The notes: generated from the letters alone by a model not told the origin. A stretch of 47,969 nucleotides of DNA from JBEIGE01 sp040382055 (GCA_040382055.1 JBEIGE010000023.1:1-47969), one strand, 5' to 3'; counted from the first letter of the stretch, positions 25,445-35,931 are shown. Numbers and translations are program-made.

Positions 25445-27811
25445 ATGACCGACAAAAAGAAGCCAATAGAAACCCGTTCAGACTCATTCCTTTCACTGCT
25501 CGTGCGTGCAGGTTTGTGGACAGGTGCAACGTTGCTGGCTCTGGGCTTGTCTATGGCGATGGCCATTGCAATTGCCTTGGCTGTGGCTTTCCCGAATCTG
25601 CCTGATATTTCCGACTTGTCTGATTACCGGCCCAAGCTACCTCTGCGGGTATTCTCTTCAGAGGGCGTGCTGATTGGCGAATTTGGTGAGGAGCGGCGCA
25701 ATTTGACACCAATCAAAGACATCCCCAAAGTCATGACGGATGCGGTCCTTGCCATTGAAGATGCCCGCTTCTACCAACACGGGGGGGTGGATTATCTTGG
25801 TGTTATCCGCGCTGGACTGGCCAATGTAGGGCGTGCAAAAAGCCAGGGAGCTTCTACCATCACCATGCAGGTGGCTCGAAATGTCTACCTATCCACCGAA
25901 AAAACCTTCACCCGGAAAATTTATGAGATTCTGCTGACATTCAAGCTTGAACACATGCTGACCAAGGATCAGATTCTTGAGATCTATATGAATCAGATCT
26001 TTCTGGGTAACCGGGCGTACGGCTTTGCAGCCGCGTCGGAGACCTACTTTGGCAAGCCCCTGAAAGACATCTCGGTCGCAGAAGCCGCCATGTTGGCCGG
26101 CCTGCCCAAGGCCCCTTCAGCCTACAACCCGATCAGCAACCCCAAACGGGCCCGCTCCAGACAGCTCTACATCATTGACCGCATGCTGGACAACGATTTC
26201 ATCAGTGCCTCTCAGGCCGAGCGCGCCAAGAAAGAAGAGATCAAGATCAAATCGGGGCCAGACAATAGCCGTATCCATGCTGAGTATGTGGCTGAGACCG
26301 TGCGTCAGCTGGTTTTTGCGCAATACGGCGATGAAACTTATACGCGGGGACTTGACGTTTACACCACTTTGCGCGCTGCCGACCAAGACGCCGCCTATAA
26401 AGCCCTGCGACGCGGCATCATGGACTTTGAACGCAGGCAAATTTATCGGGGTCCCGAGAAGTTTGTTGATTTACCCACCCGCGCACAGGATCTTGAAGAC
26501 GCCATAGACGATGCCCTGGATGACAAGCCCGATAACGGCGATCTGGTGGCCGCCGTGGTTCTGGAGGCTGACCCCAAACGAATATTGGCGGTCAAGCAAA
26601 ACGGGGAGACGCTGGAAATTACGGGTGAAGGCTTGCGCCCGGCCCAATCCGGCCTGTCTTCCAAAGCTGCGCCCAATATCAAGATCCGGCGTGGCGCTGT
26701 GATCCGTGTCGTGCGTACCAAGGACGCCTGGGAAATCACACAATTGCCAGAGGTTGAGGGTGCATTTGTGGCACTCGACCCCCGCGATGGCTCCATCCGG
26801 GCGCTGGTCGGCGGCTTTGATTTTGTCAAGAACAAGTTCAACCATGTCACGCAAGCCTGGCGTCAACCTGGGTCGAGTTTCAAACCTTTTATCTACTCGG
26901 CAGCCCTGGAAAAAGGGTTTACCCCTGCGACCATCGTCAACGACTCTCCCCTGTTTTTTGATTCCGGCGTGACCGGCGGTCAGCCCTGGGAACCCAAAAA
27001 CTATGACGGCACCTTTGAAGGCCCGATGACTTTGCGCAAGGGCCTGGCGAAATCCAAAAACATGATCTCAATTCGTGTGCTCAATTCGGTCGGCACGCAA
27101 AATGCGCAGGACTGGATTACCCGGTTTGGTTTTGAAGCCGATAAACACCCCCCCTACCTGACCATGGCGCTCGGTGCGGGATCTGTTACGGTAATGCAAA
27201 TGGCCACCGCCTATTCTGTCTTTGCCAACGGCGGCTACCGGGTCAACCCCTGGCTCATCAAGAAGGTGACCGAGCAAAAAGGCAAAATCCTGATTGAAAC
27301 CAGTCCGCCGGTCCTGGAAGAGTCCATGCGCGCCATTGATGCCCGTAATGCTTATCTGATGAGCAGCTTGTTGCAGGAGGTTACCCGGTCCGGCACCGCA
27401 GCTCGGGCGCAGGCCACGCTTAAACGCACCGACCTGTATGGCAAAACAGGAACCACCAATGACTCCATGGATGCCTGGTTCGCCGGTTATCAGCCCACAT
27501 TGACCGCTGTCACCTGGATTGGCTACGACACACCCCGCAAATTGGGTGACCGTGAAACTGGCGGGGGCTTGAGCCTGCCGGTCTGGATCAGTTTCATGGA
27601 GCATGCGCTCAAGGGTTTGCCAGTCGCCGAGTATGCCGTTCCCGAGGGCGTGGTCAATGTCGGTGGCGAATGGTTTTACGATGAATTCGCGCGAGGCGGT
27701 GGGGTTAGCAGCTTGGGTCTTGACCCCAAAGGCGGATCTGGCAATAGCGTGTCTCAACCCCTGCCGGCCGGAGATGAAAAGAAAAAAATACTTGATCTTT
27801 TCAGAAACTAA
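25445..27811 (+). CDS. mrcA: Penicillin-binding protein 1A
   Basis: 788-residue bifunctional peptidoglycan synthase in the inner membrane. One N-terminal transmembrane helix is followed by a GT51 glycosyltransferase domain (EDARFYQHGGVDYLGVIRA with the catalytic glutamate, then GASTITMQVARN), an OB-like insert, and a transpeptidase domain. The latter has SSFKPF (catalytic Ser), KSKN as the SxN motif and KTGTTND. Length is typical. It is divergent from pilM, the usual arrangement in proteobacteria. Its stop sits directly against the end of cyaY on the other strand. Confidence 0.97.
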   Translation: MTDKKKPIETRSDSFLSLLVRAGLWTGATLLALGLSMAMAIAIALAVAFPNLPDISDLSDYRPKLPLRVFSSEGVLIGEFGEERRNLTPIKDIPKVMTDAVLAIEDARFYQHGGVDYLGVIRAGLANVGRAKSQGASTITMQVARNVYLSTEKTFTRKIYEILLTFKLEHMLTKDQILEIYMNQIFLGNRAYGFAAASETYFGKPLKDISVAEAAMLAGLPKAPSAYNPISNPKRARSRQLYIIDRMLDNDFISASQAERAKKEEIKIKSGPDNSRIHAEYVAETVRQLVFAQYGDETYTRGLDVYTTLRAADQDAAYKALRRGIMDFERRQIYRGPEKFVDLPTRAQDLEDAIDDALDDKPDNGDLVAAVVLEADPKRILAVKQNGETLEITGEGLRPAQSGLSSKAAPNIKIRRGAVIRVVRTKDAWEITQLPEVEGAFVALDPRDGSIRALVGGFDFVKNKFNHVTQAWRQPGSSFKPFIYSAALEKGFTPATIVNDSPLFFDSGVTGGQPWEPKNYDGTFEGPMTLRKGLAKSKNMISIRVLNSVGTQNAQDWITRFGFEADKHPPYLTMALGAGSVTVMQMATAYSVFANGGYRVNPWLIKKVTEQKGKILIETSPPVLEESMRAIDARNAYLMSSLLQEVTRSGTAARAQATLKRTDLYGKTGTTNDSMDAWFAGYQPTLTAVTWIGYDTPRKLGDRETGGGLSLPVWISFMEHALKGLPVAEYAVPEGVVNVGGEWFYDEFARGGGVSSLGLDPKGGSGNSVSQPLPAGDEKKKILDLFRN

Positions 27812-28141
27812 TCAAGGCGAAAAAGACAAGGGGACACCGGACTGCTCGCTGGCATAACGAGACAGGTTAGAGAAAAACTCCCCCTGACCCTTTGTATCCA
27901 TCCATTTGTTGCTACTAAATTTATAGTGGTAGCCACCTGATCGGGCGGCCATCCAGACCTCGTGCAGGGGCTTTTGCAAATTGATAATGATCTGACTCTG
28001 ATTTGCAAAAACCAGGGTAACCATGCCGCCAACCCGCTGATTGTCGATATCGGTGTCACCAGCATCGTTGATGCGGTCACAGGAAACTTCAACCGCTTTG
28101 AGCAGGGTTTCTGCGAGGTCCAGGAATTCGATGTCGGTCAT
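27812..28141 (-). CDS. cyaY: Iron-sulfur cluster assembly protein CyaY (frataxin)
   Basis: 109-residue bacterial frataxin that binds iron and modulates the IscS cysteine desulfurase. The acidic first helix (MTDIEFLDLAETLLKAVE and following Asp/Glu) and the beta-sheet motif VTLVFANQSQIIINLQKPLHEVWMA are diagnostic. ATG 28141. Its 3' end directly abuts mrcA, and its start codon lies only 12 bases from that of the divergent lptM, so its promoter must reach into the lptM coding region. Confidence 0.95.
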   Translation of the reverse strand: MTDIEFLDLAETLLKAVEVSCDRINDAGDTDIDNQRVGGMVTLVFANQSQIIINLQKPLHEVWMAARSGGYHYKFSSNKWMDTKGQGEFFSNLSRYASEQSGVPLSFSP

Positions 28142-28153
28142 TACAATTTGTGA

Positions 28154-28378
28154 ATGTTGTTAAAGAAACAAATTTTAGTCAGGCGGCTAAGCCTTGAGGG
28201 TATCAGGGTGAGCTTGGGGCTGGCCTTGGTGCTGGGACTGAGCGGCTGCGGACAACCCGGTGTGTTGTATTTGCCAACAGATCCTGCGGCGACCAAAGGG
28301 ACAACGCGCCCTGCTTCACCAACCCAGCCAGTGCCGAACCAGGCAACTCCAAAACCTGTTGAAAAAGTCAACCCATGA
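28154..28378 (+). CDS. lptM: LPS translocon maturation lipoprotein LptM-like (YifL)
   Basis: 74-residue lipoprotein. A hydrophobic stretch ends in lipobox LSGC, and the mature protein starts CGQPGVLYLP, the LptM/YifL signature. In E. coli LptM helps the LptD/LptE translocon mature. The rest is a low-complexity Pro/Thr/Lys tail. ATG 28154 gives an unusually long, basic signal; a GTG at about 28208 preceded by GAGGG would give a very short one. Its stop overlaps the lysA start (ATGA), the common lptM-lysA pairing. Confidence 0.86.
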   Translation: MLLKKQILVRRLSLEGIRVSLGLALVLGLSGCGQPGVLYLPTDPAATKGTTRPASPTQPVPNQATPKPVEKVNP

Positions 28379-29658
28379 ACCTGCACAACTTGCCCGGCCA
28401 GCCTGAGGTGGCCTATCGCGGCAATGATTTGTATCTTGAAAACGCACGCCTGAGCGATTTGGCCGATCAGTACGGAACACCTTTGTTTGTTTACTCAAAG
28501 GCCCACATGCTGTCCGCGCTCAAGGCTTATCAAAGAGGCTTTGCCGGGCGTCAGGTACAGATCTGCTACGCCATGAAAGCCAACCCGTCCTTGGGCATCC
28601 TGCAGGTCTTTGCCCAGGCCGGCTGTGGGTTTGACATTGTTTCAGGCGGGGAGCTTGACCGGGTATTGGCTGCAGGCGGGCAAGCCGACAAGGTCATCTT
28701 TTCAGGTGTCGGCAAGACTCCGGCAGAAATGCGCAAGGCACTGCAGGCCGGTATCGCTTGCTTTAATGTGGAAAGCGAAGCAGAGCTTGATGTACTCAAC
28801 CAAGTCGCGCTCTCGACAGGCGTTACAGCCCCTGTGAGCATTCGCGTCAATCCGAACGTAGATCCCAAAACACACCCCTATATCTCCACCGGACTTAAAG
28901 GTAACAAGTTCGGCGTTGCCCACGAACGCACACTGGCCACTTACCAGCGTGCTGCCAGTCTGGCCGGTTTGCGTGTGGTGGGGATTGACTGCCACATCGG
29001 CTCTCAGATCGTTCAGGAAGAACCTTACCTGGACGCCATGGCACGGGTGCTGGACCTGGTGCAGGCGGTGGAGGACGCAGGCATTCCCGTTGACCATATT
29101 GATTTTGGCGGTGGCCTGGGGATTAACTACAACGACGACCAACCCCCGGCTGCCGATGCGCTTTGGGTAAAGCTGCTGGGCCTGCTGGATGCGCGGGGGT
29201 ATGGCAGGCGACAGTTGATGATCGAACCTGGACGCTCCTTAGTTGGCAATGCAGGCGTTTGCCTGACCGAGGTGCTCTACCTCAAGCCGGGCGAGCAAAA
29301 AAATTTCTGCATCGTGGATGCCGCCATGAATGACCTGCCGCGCCCGGCCATGTACCAGGCTTTCCATCAGATCGCACCCCTCACACAACGCGAAAACCCA
29401 CCGACCATCTGGGACGTGGTGGGACCTGTGTGTGAGAGTGGCGACTGGCTGGGTCATGACAGGGCGCTGAGCCTCGAACCTGGCGACATGCTGGCCGTAC
29501 TGTCAGCCGGTGCCTATTGCATGAGCATGGCCAGCAACTACAACACGCGGGGCCGTGCGGCTGAAATCCTGGTGAGTGGCAACACAAGTCACCTGATCAG
29601 GGACCGGGAAAGCTCCCAAGACCTAATGCGTGGTGAACACCTGGTCAAGAGCGATTAG
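28375..29658 (+). CDS. lysA: Diaminopimelate decarboxylase LysA
   Basis: 427-residue PLP enzyme making lysine from meso-diaminopimelate. The PLP lysine is Lys68 in CYAMKANPS. SGGELDRV, HIGSQI, DFGGGLGI and EPGRSLVG form the barrel's phosphate and substrate sites, and GPVCESGDWLGHDR supplies the catalytic cysteine at the dimer interface. Start ATG 28375 is coupled to lptM. It ends three bases from the converging msrQ. Confidence 0.97.
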   Translation: MNLHNLPGQPEVAYRGNDLYLENARLSDLADQYGTPLFVYSKAHMLSALKAYQRGFAGRQVQICYAMKANPSLGILQVFAQAGCGFDIVSGGELDRVLAAGGQADKVIFSGVGKTPAEMRKALQAGIACFNVESEAELDVLNQVALSTGVTAPVSIRVNPNVDPKTHPYISTGLKGNKFGVAHERTLATYQRAASLAGLRVVGIDCHIGSQIVQEEPYLDAMARVLDLVQAVEDAGIPVDHIDFGGGLGINYNDDQPPAADALWVKLLGLLDARGYGRRQLMIEPGRSLVGNAGVCLTEVLYLKPGEQKNFCIVDAAMNDLPRPAMYQAFHQIAPLTQRENPPTIWDVVGPVCESGDWLGHDRALSLEPGDMLAVLSAGAYCMSMASNYNTRGRAAEILVSGNTSHLIRDRESSQDLMRGEHLVKSD

Positions 29659-29661
29659 GGG

Positions 29662-30270
29662 CTACGCCGGGTTCATTTTCCGATACCGATGCACAAGGCG
29701 CCAGCCAAGCAGGGTCGACAGAATGGCTGCATAGACACCCACTTCAAGGAAATTGTTTTTGCCCGCGCGCATCCAGAAAAAATGAAGAATGGCCAACACA
29801 GCCACGACGTACACCCCGCGGTGCAGTAACTGCCAGCGTTTTGCGCCCAAGAGACGGATGGCACGGTTAAATGAGGTCGCGGCCAGCAGACTCAGGATAA
29901 GCAGGGCTGTGAAACCCACCAAAATAAAAGGGCGCTTGGGAATATCGCTGGCAATGTCGCCAACATCCAGCCCCATATCGAGCCAGCTGTAACACAGCAT
30001 GTGCAGCAACGCATAAAAAAACACAAACAGCCCCAGCATGCGTCGCAAGCGGGCTAGCGCACTCCAACCCGTGATCACCCGCAAGGGCGTCACCGCCAGT
30101 ACAACGCACAAGCACCGAAGCGTCCAATCCCCGGTTGAGCGAATCAGAGCCTCAGCAGGGTTAGCCCCCAGCAGATCGTTGAAGGCCGCAAAAACCAGCC
30201 ACGCCACAGGCAACAGCGCCAGGGCAAACAGGAAGGGTTTGGCTGCAGGCAGCAGGAGCAGCTTGTTCAA
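29662..30270 (-). CDS. msrQ: MsrQ, heme-binding membrane subunit of the MsrPQ methionine sulfoxide reductase
   Basis: 202-residue inner-membrane protein of the ferric-reductase-like family (YedZ). It passes electrons from the quinone pool to MsrP. About six transmembrane segments are present with heme-ligand histidines in FYALLHMLCY and the LLHRGVYVVAVLAILHFFW segment; RMLGLFVFFYALLH is typical. It appears to begin with TTG 30270 overlapping the msrP stop (TTGA); no nearby in-frame ATG was found. The msrP-msrQ pair is in its usual order. Confidence 0.94.
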   Translation of the reverse strand: MNKLLLLPAAKPFLFALALLPVAWLVFAAFNDLLGANPAEALIRSTGDWTLRCLCVVLAVTPLRVITGWSALARLRRMLGLFVFFYALLHMLCYSWLDMGLDVGDIASDIPKRPFILVGFTALLILSLLAATSFNRAIRLLGAKRWQLLHRGVYVVAVLAILHFFWMRAGKNNFLEVGVYAAILSTLLGWRLVHRYRKMNPA

Positions 30271-31268
30271 TAGAACTTCTTCAAATCCATGCCCGCATAC
30301 AGCTGTCCAACCTGGGCCTCATAGCCGTTGAACATCAGCGTCTTGCGCTTCTTGGCAAACAAGCCGTCTTCACCAATTCTGCGTTCGCTGGCCTGGCTCC
30401 AGCGCGGGTGATCAACAGCTGGGTTCACATTGGAAAAGAAACCATATTCATTGGGTGCTGCCTTGTTCCAGGCGGTTGCCGGCTGACGGTCCGTGAAGCG
30501 GATTTTGACAAGGCTCTTGCCGCTCTTGAAGCCATATTTCCAGGGCACCACCAGCCGGACCGGTGCACCATTCTGATTGGGCAGAACTTCGCCGTACATG
30601 CCGAAGGTCAACAGTGCCAGGGGATGCATGGCTTCGTCCAAGCGTAGCGCCTCGACATAGGGCCAGCTCAGCACACGCGAGCCCACAAAGGGCATGGTCT
30701 TGCGGTCTGCCTGAGTCACAAACTCAACGTACTTCGCACTGCCCAGCGGCTCGACCTTTTTGATCAACTCGGCCATGGAATAACCCACCCAGGGAATCAC
30801 CATTGACCAGCCTTCGACACAGCGCATACGGTAAATACGCTCTTCCATGGCGCTGAGCTTGACCAGGTCTTCCAGTGTGTAGGTGGCTGGCCGCTTGACC
30901 AAACCCTCGATCTCAACAGTCCATGGCTTGGTTACCAGGGTATGGGCGTTACGGGCCGGATCTGCCTTGTCAGTACCGAACTCGTAAAAATTGTTGTACG
31001 TGCTGGCATCCTGATACGAGGTGAGTTTTTCCATCGTGACTGCGCCACTCACCGATGACTTTGCGCCTGGCAAGGGCTGCAGTTTTCCAGGAGCGGGAGT
31101 GGCGTCCTGAGCCCATGCATTGCGTCCGGCCCAAGAGGCCATGGCTGCACCCGCCGCGCCGGTGGCCATCCACTTGATGAGATCCCGGCGCGACCGGTAG
31201 GTGGCTTCAGACGTGAGCTCGCTGGAGAGTGGGTGGTTAAAGCCATCGTGACCGGTTTTGATTAGCAT
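30267..31268 (-). CDS. msrP: MsrP, periplasmic molybdopterin methionine sulfoxide reductase
   Basis: 333-residue catalytic subunit that repairs oxidised methionines in periplasmic proteins, using molybdopterin. It has a twin-arginine export signal (SRRDLIKW, Arg27-Arg28, then a hydrophobic stretch to NAWAQDA). The molybdenum-ligand cysteine is Cys150 in RMRCVEGWSM. Further family blocks include PNQNGAPVRLVVPWKYGFK and FFSNVNP. The ATG at 31268 follows AAGGATC. Length is normal. Coupled to msrQ downstream. Confidence 0.96.
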   Translation of the reverse strand: MLIKTGHDGFNHPLSSELTSEATYRSRRDLIKWMATGAAGAAMASWAGRNAWAQDATPAPGKLQPLPGAKSSVSGAVTMEKLTSYQDASTYNNFYEFGTDKADPARNAHTLVTKPWTVEIEGLVKRPATYTLEDLVKLSAMEERIYRMRCVEGWSMVIPWVGYSMAELIKKVEPLGSAKYVEFVTQADRKTMPFVGSRVLSWPYVEALRLDEAMHPLALLTFGMYGEVLPNQNGAPVRLVVPWKYGFKSGKSLVKIRFTDRQPATAWNKAAPNEYGFFSNVNPAVDHPRWSQASERRIGEDGLFAKKRKTLMFNGYEAQVGQLYAGMDLKKFY

Positions 31269-31322
31269 GGTGATCCTTGTTGACGTTTAGTCGACTGTGA
31301 ACTTGGATTCTTACAAAAACAA

Positions 31323-31349
31323 GGGCAGGACCTCAAGAAGGACCTGCCC
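31323..31349 (-). terminator. Intrinsic terminator after cytochrome c4
   Basis: The stem is GGGCAGG/CCTGCCC (31323-31329 and 31343-31349) with an inner CCT/AGG after one mismatch. On the minus strand it is followed by TTGTTTTTGT. It lies 68 bases past the cytochrome stop and before msrP, so it should separate the two transcripts. On the plus strand it is followed by A8 then TTTT, so it is less convincing in that direction. Confidence 0.75.
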
Positions 31350-31417
31350 AAAAAAATTTTGCCCATTCAAACTCAGGGACCGCTAACAGCCAACCCCTGC
31401 GGCATCCCAGCTAAAAA

Positions 31418-32053
31418 TCAGCGAAGCCCGGCAACGTAATCGGATACCGCCTTGATTTCCCGGTCATTGAGCTTGGCTGCAACCTGGTTCATCTGCAGGC
31501 TGTTTTTACGGGTTCCATCTCGAAAGTTCATCATCTGTGTCATCACGTAATCGCCGTGCTGACCGCTCAGGCGCGGATACTGCGCCGGTATACCAGCCCC
31601 GTTCGGGCTGTGACAACCCGCACAAGCGGCAATCTGCCGGTCTGCAATACCACCCCGGTAAATCCGTTCTCCCAATGCCACCAACTCTTTGTCTTTGGCA
31701 AAGCCAGGCTTGGCTTTCTGGGAGGCCAGCCAAAAAGACACGTTTTTCATGTCAGTGTCACTCATCGTTGAGGCAAATCCCATCATGATGGCATTAGCCC
31801 GTTTGCCGGACTTGAACTCCTGCAGCTGCTTGACCAAATACTCGGGGTGCTGGCCAGCCAGCTTGGGGTTGGCCGGAATCAGGGAGTTGCCATCAGCGCC
31901 GTGGCAGGCTGCACAAACCGCCGAATACGTGGCCTCGCCCTTGGCCAGATCTGGTTTGACAACCTCGGTCTTGGCTTCTTGGGAAGCATGAGAAAAAGCT
32001 GGGGCCAGCAGAGCAGCGGCCAACAACATTTGAGCAAGCAATTTCGTGGTCAT
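31418..32053 (-). CDS. Diheme cytochrome c4
   Basis: 211-residue periplasmic electron carrier. A signal peptide ends around SHASQE. Two class I cytochrome domains follow with heme sites CAACH (47-51) and CAGCH (144-148). Methionine ligands are likely in MMGFASTMSD and the C-terminal NSLQMNQVAAKL. c4 cytochromes donate to terminal oxidases such as cbb3. ATG 32053. It is divergent from engB, a pairing common in proteobacteria. It is followed by its own terminator. Confidence 0.93.
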   Translation of the reverse strand: MTTKLLAQMLLAAALLAPAFSHASQEAKTEVVKPDLAKGEATYSAVCAACHGADGNSLIPANPKLAGQHPEYLVKQLQEFKSGKRANAIMMGFASTMSDTDMKNVSFWLASQKAKPGFAKDKELVALGERIYRGGIADRQIAACAGCHSPNGAGIPAQYPRLSGQHGDYVMTQMMNFRDGTRKNSLQMNQVAAKLNDREIKAVSDYVAGLR

Positions 32054-32098
32054 GGGAATGATTGTTAGTGCGAAACCGTCTGATTCTACAATGCCCCC

Positions 32099-32830
32099 AT
32101 GGGCTTAGCCCCGTTCACACACATGACCACACCCGCAAAACCACTCCCCCGAACTGCAGCAAAAGTAAGGCCCGTCACCGCGTCAAAGCCAGTCGCCAGC
32201 CCTGCCATGGGGTGGTTGCATACGGCTAAATTCCTGACAACAGCCCCCGAGTTGCATTTTCTGCCTGTACTGCAATTTCCAGAAATTGCATTTGTCGGGC
32301 GTTCCAACGCCGGGAAATCAACGTGCATCAATACGCTGACCCAGCAAAAGCAGCTGGCTTTTGCCTCAAAAAAGCCCGGTCGTACCCAGCATATCAACCT
32401 GTTCACGCTGGGCAAGCAGGGTATTACCGACGCCGTACTGACAGATTTACCGGGTTACGGCTACGCAGCGGTGCCCAAACAGGACAAGATCCGCTGGCAG
32501 CAAGTCATGGCCAACTACCTGATTTCCCGGGAAAACCTCAAGGGCATTGTGTTGATGTGCGATCCTCGGCATGGCTTGACCGATCTGGATGAAATTTTGC
32601 TGGAGGTCATTCGCCCCAGAGTCGAGGCCGGATTAAAGTTTCTGGTCATCCTGACCAAGGCCGACAAACTCACCCGAACAGAAGGTGCCAAAGCCCTGTC
32701 CATCATGAAGCTGCAGGCCGGCGGCGGGGAGGTCAGGCTCTTTTCAGCCACCAAGCGCATCGGCATCGACGCGGTTGCTGATGTGTTGTGGGAATGGGTT
32801 CACCCCGAAAAAAGTGAAGCAACGGCTTAA
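32099..32830 (+). CDS. engB: Ribosome biogenesis GTPase EngB (YsxC/YihA)
   Basis: 243-residue GTPase needed for 50S subunit assembly. G1 GRSNAGKS (67-74), the G2 region KPGRTQHINLF, G3 DLPGYG, G4 TKADK and G5 SATK are all present. The N-terminal 40 residues are a nonconserved, basic, Ala/Pro-rich extension. ATG 32099 and ATG 32123 are both possible. A TACAAT -10-like hexamer at 32087-32092 would put the RNA 5' end at about 32099, which favours the second ATG or leaderless translation from the first. Its end overlaps the converging acyltransferase by four bases. Confidence 0.95.
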   Translation: MGLAPFTHMTTPAKPLPRTAAKVRPVTASKPVASPAMGWLHTAKFLTTAPELHFLPVLQFPEIAFVGRSNAGKSTCINTLTQQKQLAFASKKPGRTQHINLFTLGKQGITDAVLTDLPGYGYAAVPKQDKIRWQQVMANYLISRENLKGIVLMCDPRHGLTDLDEILLEVIRPRVEAGLKFLVILTKADKLTRTEGAKALSIMKLQAGGGEVRLFSATKRIGIDAVADVLWEWVHPEKSEATA

Positions 32831-33726
32831 TAGAGGTTGGCCTCGCCGCAAGGTCTGTCCTTGAACCGTTTGTGCAGCCAGTAATATTGCGCCGGCATGG
32901 CGTCAATCATGTCTTGCAAGCGCAGATTCATCCGTGCCGCATCGTTTTCTAAGTTGTCGGTCGGATAGTTGTCCCACGGTGTCATAACCTCAATCTCGTA
33001 GCCTTGCTGTGTCATCCGGCTTACAACAGGCACCACCTTGGCCCGGCCCAACTTGGCAAATCGCGACAAGGAGGGAACTGTGGCTGCAGACACGCCGTAA
33101 AAAGGCACAAACACAGATTCATGGGGTCCGAAATTCATGTCTGGCAGCAGGTAGAGCAAATCTCCGTCCCGTAGTGCAGCTACTACGGGACGTACGCCGG
33201 CAGCGCGTCCGAACAATTGTGTTTTGCCAAACCGGCTGCGTCCCCGCAATATCCACTGGTCAACCTCTGGATTGGCCTGGTTGGTGTAAATGGTTGCAAA
33301 AGTCCTGGGAATCTGCTGGGTCAGGGCCGTCCATCCCGCATCCAAACCAACAAAGTGAGGTGAAAAAATCACTATCGGCTGTGCCTGCATATTGCCTGTT
33401 GCCAGCACATCGACAGCACCGGTCAGTTTCAGCCTTCGCAGAAGCACCGAAGGTGAGCCATGCCAAAGCCAGCCCCGGTCCAGCCAGGCCTGGGCGAAGA
33501 AAACAAAAGTCTGCCTGACACGTTGAGAGACTTGCCCGGAAGACAGTTCCGGAAAACACAAGGTCAGGTTAATTCGCGCCACGCGCCGTCTGGAAGGTAC
33601 CGCGAGATAGAGCGCATAGCCCAGAACCAAGCCCAGGGTGCGCACCCAGGCCAGCGGCAGTACACCCAGCAGGTGCATGAAGAGAATTCCCAAGTGGCTT
33701 GCTAATCGGCTTGCTAGTTGACTCAT
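32827..33726 (-). CDS. LpxL/HtrB-family lipid A acyltransferase (copy 1)
   Basis: 299-residue inner-membrane acyltransferase adding a secondary acyl chain to lipid A. A hydrophobic N-terminal anchor is followed by the HX4D/E catalytic motif as SPHFVGLD (His124, Asp129). The YLLPDMNFGPHESVFVPFYG block contains the conserved downstream acidic motif. ATG 33726 overlaps the stop of the upstream paralogue (ATGA). The annotated frame could extend 19 codons upstream into that gene, which I reject. Which acyl chain or position it modifies cannot be told from sequence. Confidence 0.92.
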   Translation of the reverse strand: MSQLASRLASHLGILFMHLLGVLPLAWVRTLGLVLGYALYLAVPSRRRVARINLTLCFPELSSGQVSQRVRQTFVFFAQAWLDRGWLWHGSPSVLLRRLKLTGAVDVLATGNMQAQPIVIFSPHFVGLDAGWTALTQQIPRTFATIYTNQANPEVDQWILRGRSRFGKTQLFGRAAGVRPVVAALRDGDLLYLLPDMNFGPHESVFVPFYGVSAATVPSLSRFAKLGRAKVVPVVSRMTQQGYEIEVMTPWDNYPTDNLENDAARMNLRLQDMIDAMPAQYYWLHKRFKDRPCGEANLY

Positions 33727-34568
33727 GCGTCCAAAGCCCCGTCCAGATTTTGAGCGGGCTGCTTGTAACGTGCATAGCCCCACAGGTACTGCTGGGGGCG
33801 CTGCCGGATCAGTTCTTCAAGTTGTTGATTGATCAGGCCCGCCGCCTCCCGGGCATCGGTTGGCAGCTTGGGCACAAGGGGTTGAACATGCACTTTATAG
33901 CCCCTACCCCATGACAGACGCTCTCCCCATGCTAGAAAAATAGTAGCATCCGTGGTCTGTGCAAGTCGGGCAGATAAAGTCATGGTGTAGGCCTGTCTGC
34001 CCCAAAAAGGCGCCCAGACACCCAGGCCCTCGGGTGGCACCTGATCTGGCAACAAGCCGATTGACTGGCCTAGACGCAGCGCCTTGATCATCTGCCGCAC
34101 ACCCCCCAGGTTGGTGGGTGCGGTCTTCAATCCAGGGCGGGCGCGGGCGCTGCCAACCAATCTGCGCAACCAGGGCTGACGGGCTGGCCGGAACAGAACT
34201 GTCATGGCTTGCCTGGATCCGAATCTTTTTGCGTAGGCCTGCGCCGTCACCTCGAAACAGCCCAGATGAGGCGTCAAAAAAACAATGCCACGCCCGCCAG
34301 CCAATGCGTCCTCGATGTGGTGATCCCCGTCCCATTCACAGGGCACAGGGGAGCCAAACCACAGCCGTGGTAGCTCCGTCACCAACTGACCGGCCGGCCC
34401 GACAGCTCGCCACCATAGGTGCCAGCCGTAGCCCGCTTGCCGGGCATTGGCAATAAAGCGTTGCCGGTAAACCCGGGAGAATATAAAAACACTCCAGCCC
34501 AAAGCCCAGCCCAGGCCCTGCATGAGCCACAGGGGCAGTGCGGACAAGGCTCTGAACAATCGGATCAT
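33723..34568 (-). CDS. LpxL/HtrB-family lipid A acyltransferase (copy 2)
   Basis: 281-residue paralogue of the adjacent gene. HX4E is present as TPHLGCFE (His101, Glu106), then LFRPARQPWLRRLV and GLLPDQVPPEGLGVWAPFWG. The acidic residue differs from copy 1 (Glu versus Asp); both occur in the family. ATG 34568 (MIRLFRAL) is chosen; an open frame of 29 codons upstream runs toward metK and lacks family similarity. Two tandem copies divergent from metK is a familiar beta-proteobacterial arrangement and suggests each adds a different secondary chain. Confidence 0.92.
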   Translation of the reverse strand: MIRLFRALSALPLWLMQGLGWALGWSVFIFSRVYRQRFIANARQAGYGWHLWWRAVGPAGQLVTELPRLWFGSPVPCEWDGDHHIEDALAGGRGIVFLTPHLGCFEVTAQAYAKRFGSRQAMTVLFRPARQPWLRRLVGSARARPGLKTAPTNLGGVRQMIKALRLGQSIGLLPDQVPPEGLGVWAPFWGRQAYTMTLSARLAQTTDATIFLAWGERLSWGRGYKVHVQPLVPKLPTDAREAAGLINQQLEELIRQRPQQYLWGYARYKQPAQNLDGALDA

Positions 34569-34661
34569 GACTCGGATAAAATACGGTGGTCGCTGAGTTA
34601 CGGAACTACTTGCAGGGCGACACGCATCAAGCGCTCCACCCCAGGGTGTGTGCATTGTGCC

Positions 34662-34677
34662 TTGTCAATTTTGACAA
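34662..34677. promoter_or_regulatory. Palindrome upstream of metK
   Basis: TTGTCAA-TT-TTGACAA, a perfect 7-bp inverted repeat around TT, about 73 bases before the metK ATG and 94 before the divergent acyltransferase start. It contains TTGACA, but no convincing -10 follows on either strand. The same GTCAA-TT-TTGAC core recurs at 41546-41557. It could be an operator; no riboswitch fold was recognised in this leader. Confidence 0.4.
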
Positions 34678-34749
34678 ATCTGCTAAAGCGTTCGCTGCAA
34701 GCCCAAAAGCCCAAGCAACGCGACTTGATCAACTTTTGGAGAACTTTTT

Positions 34750-35931
<1,182 letters not shown>

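Noticed and set aside
34569..34749. SAM or SAH riboswitch before metK
   Set aside because: I looked for the conserved cores and stems of SAM and SAH riboswitches and did not find them; only the GTCAA-TT-TTGAC palindrome stands out.
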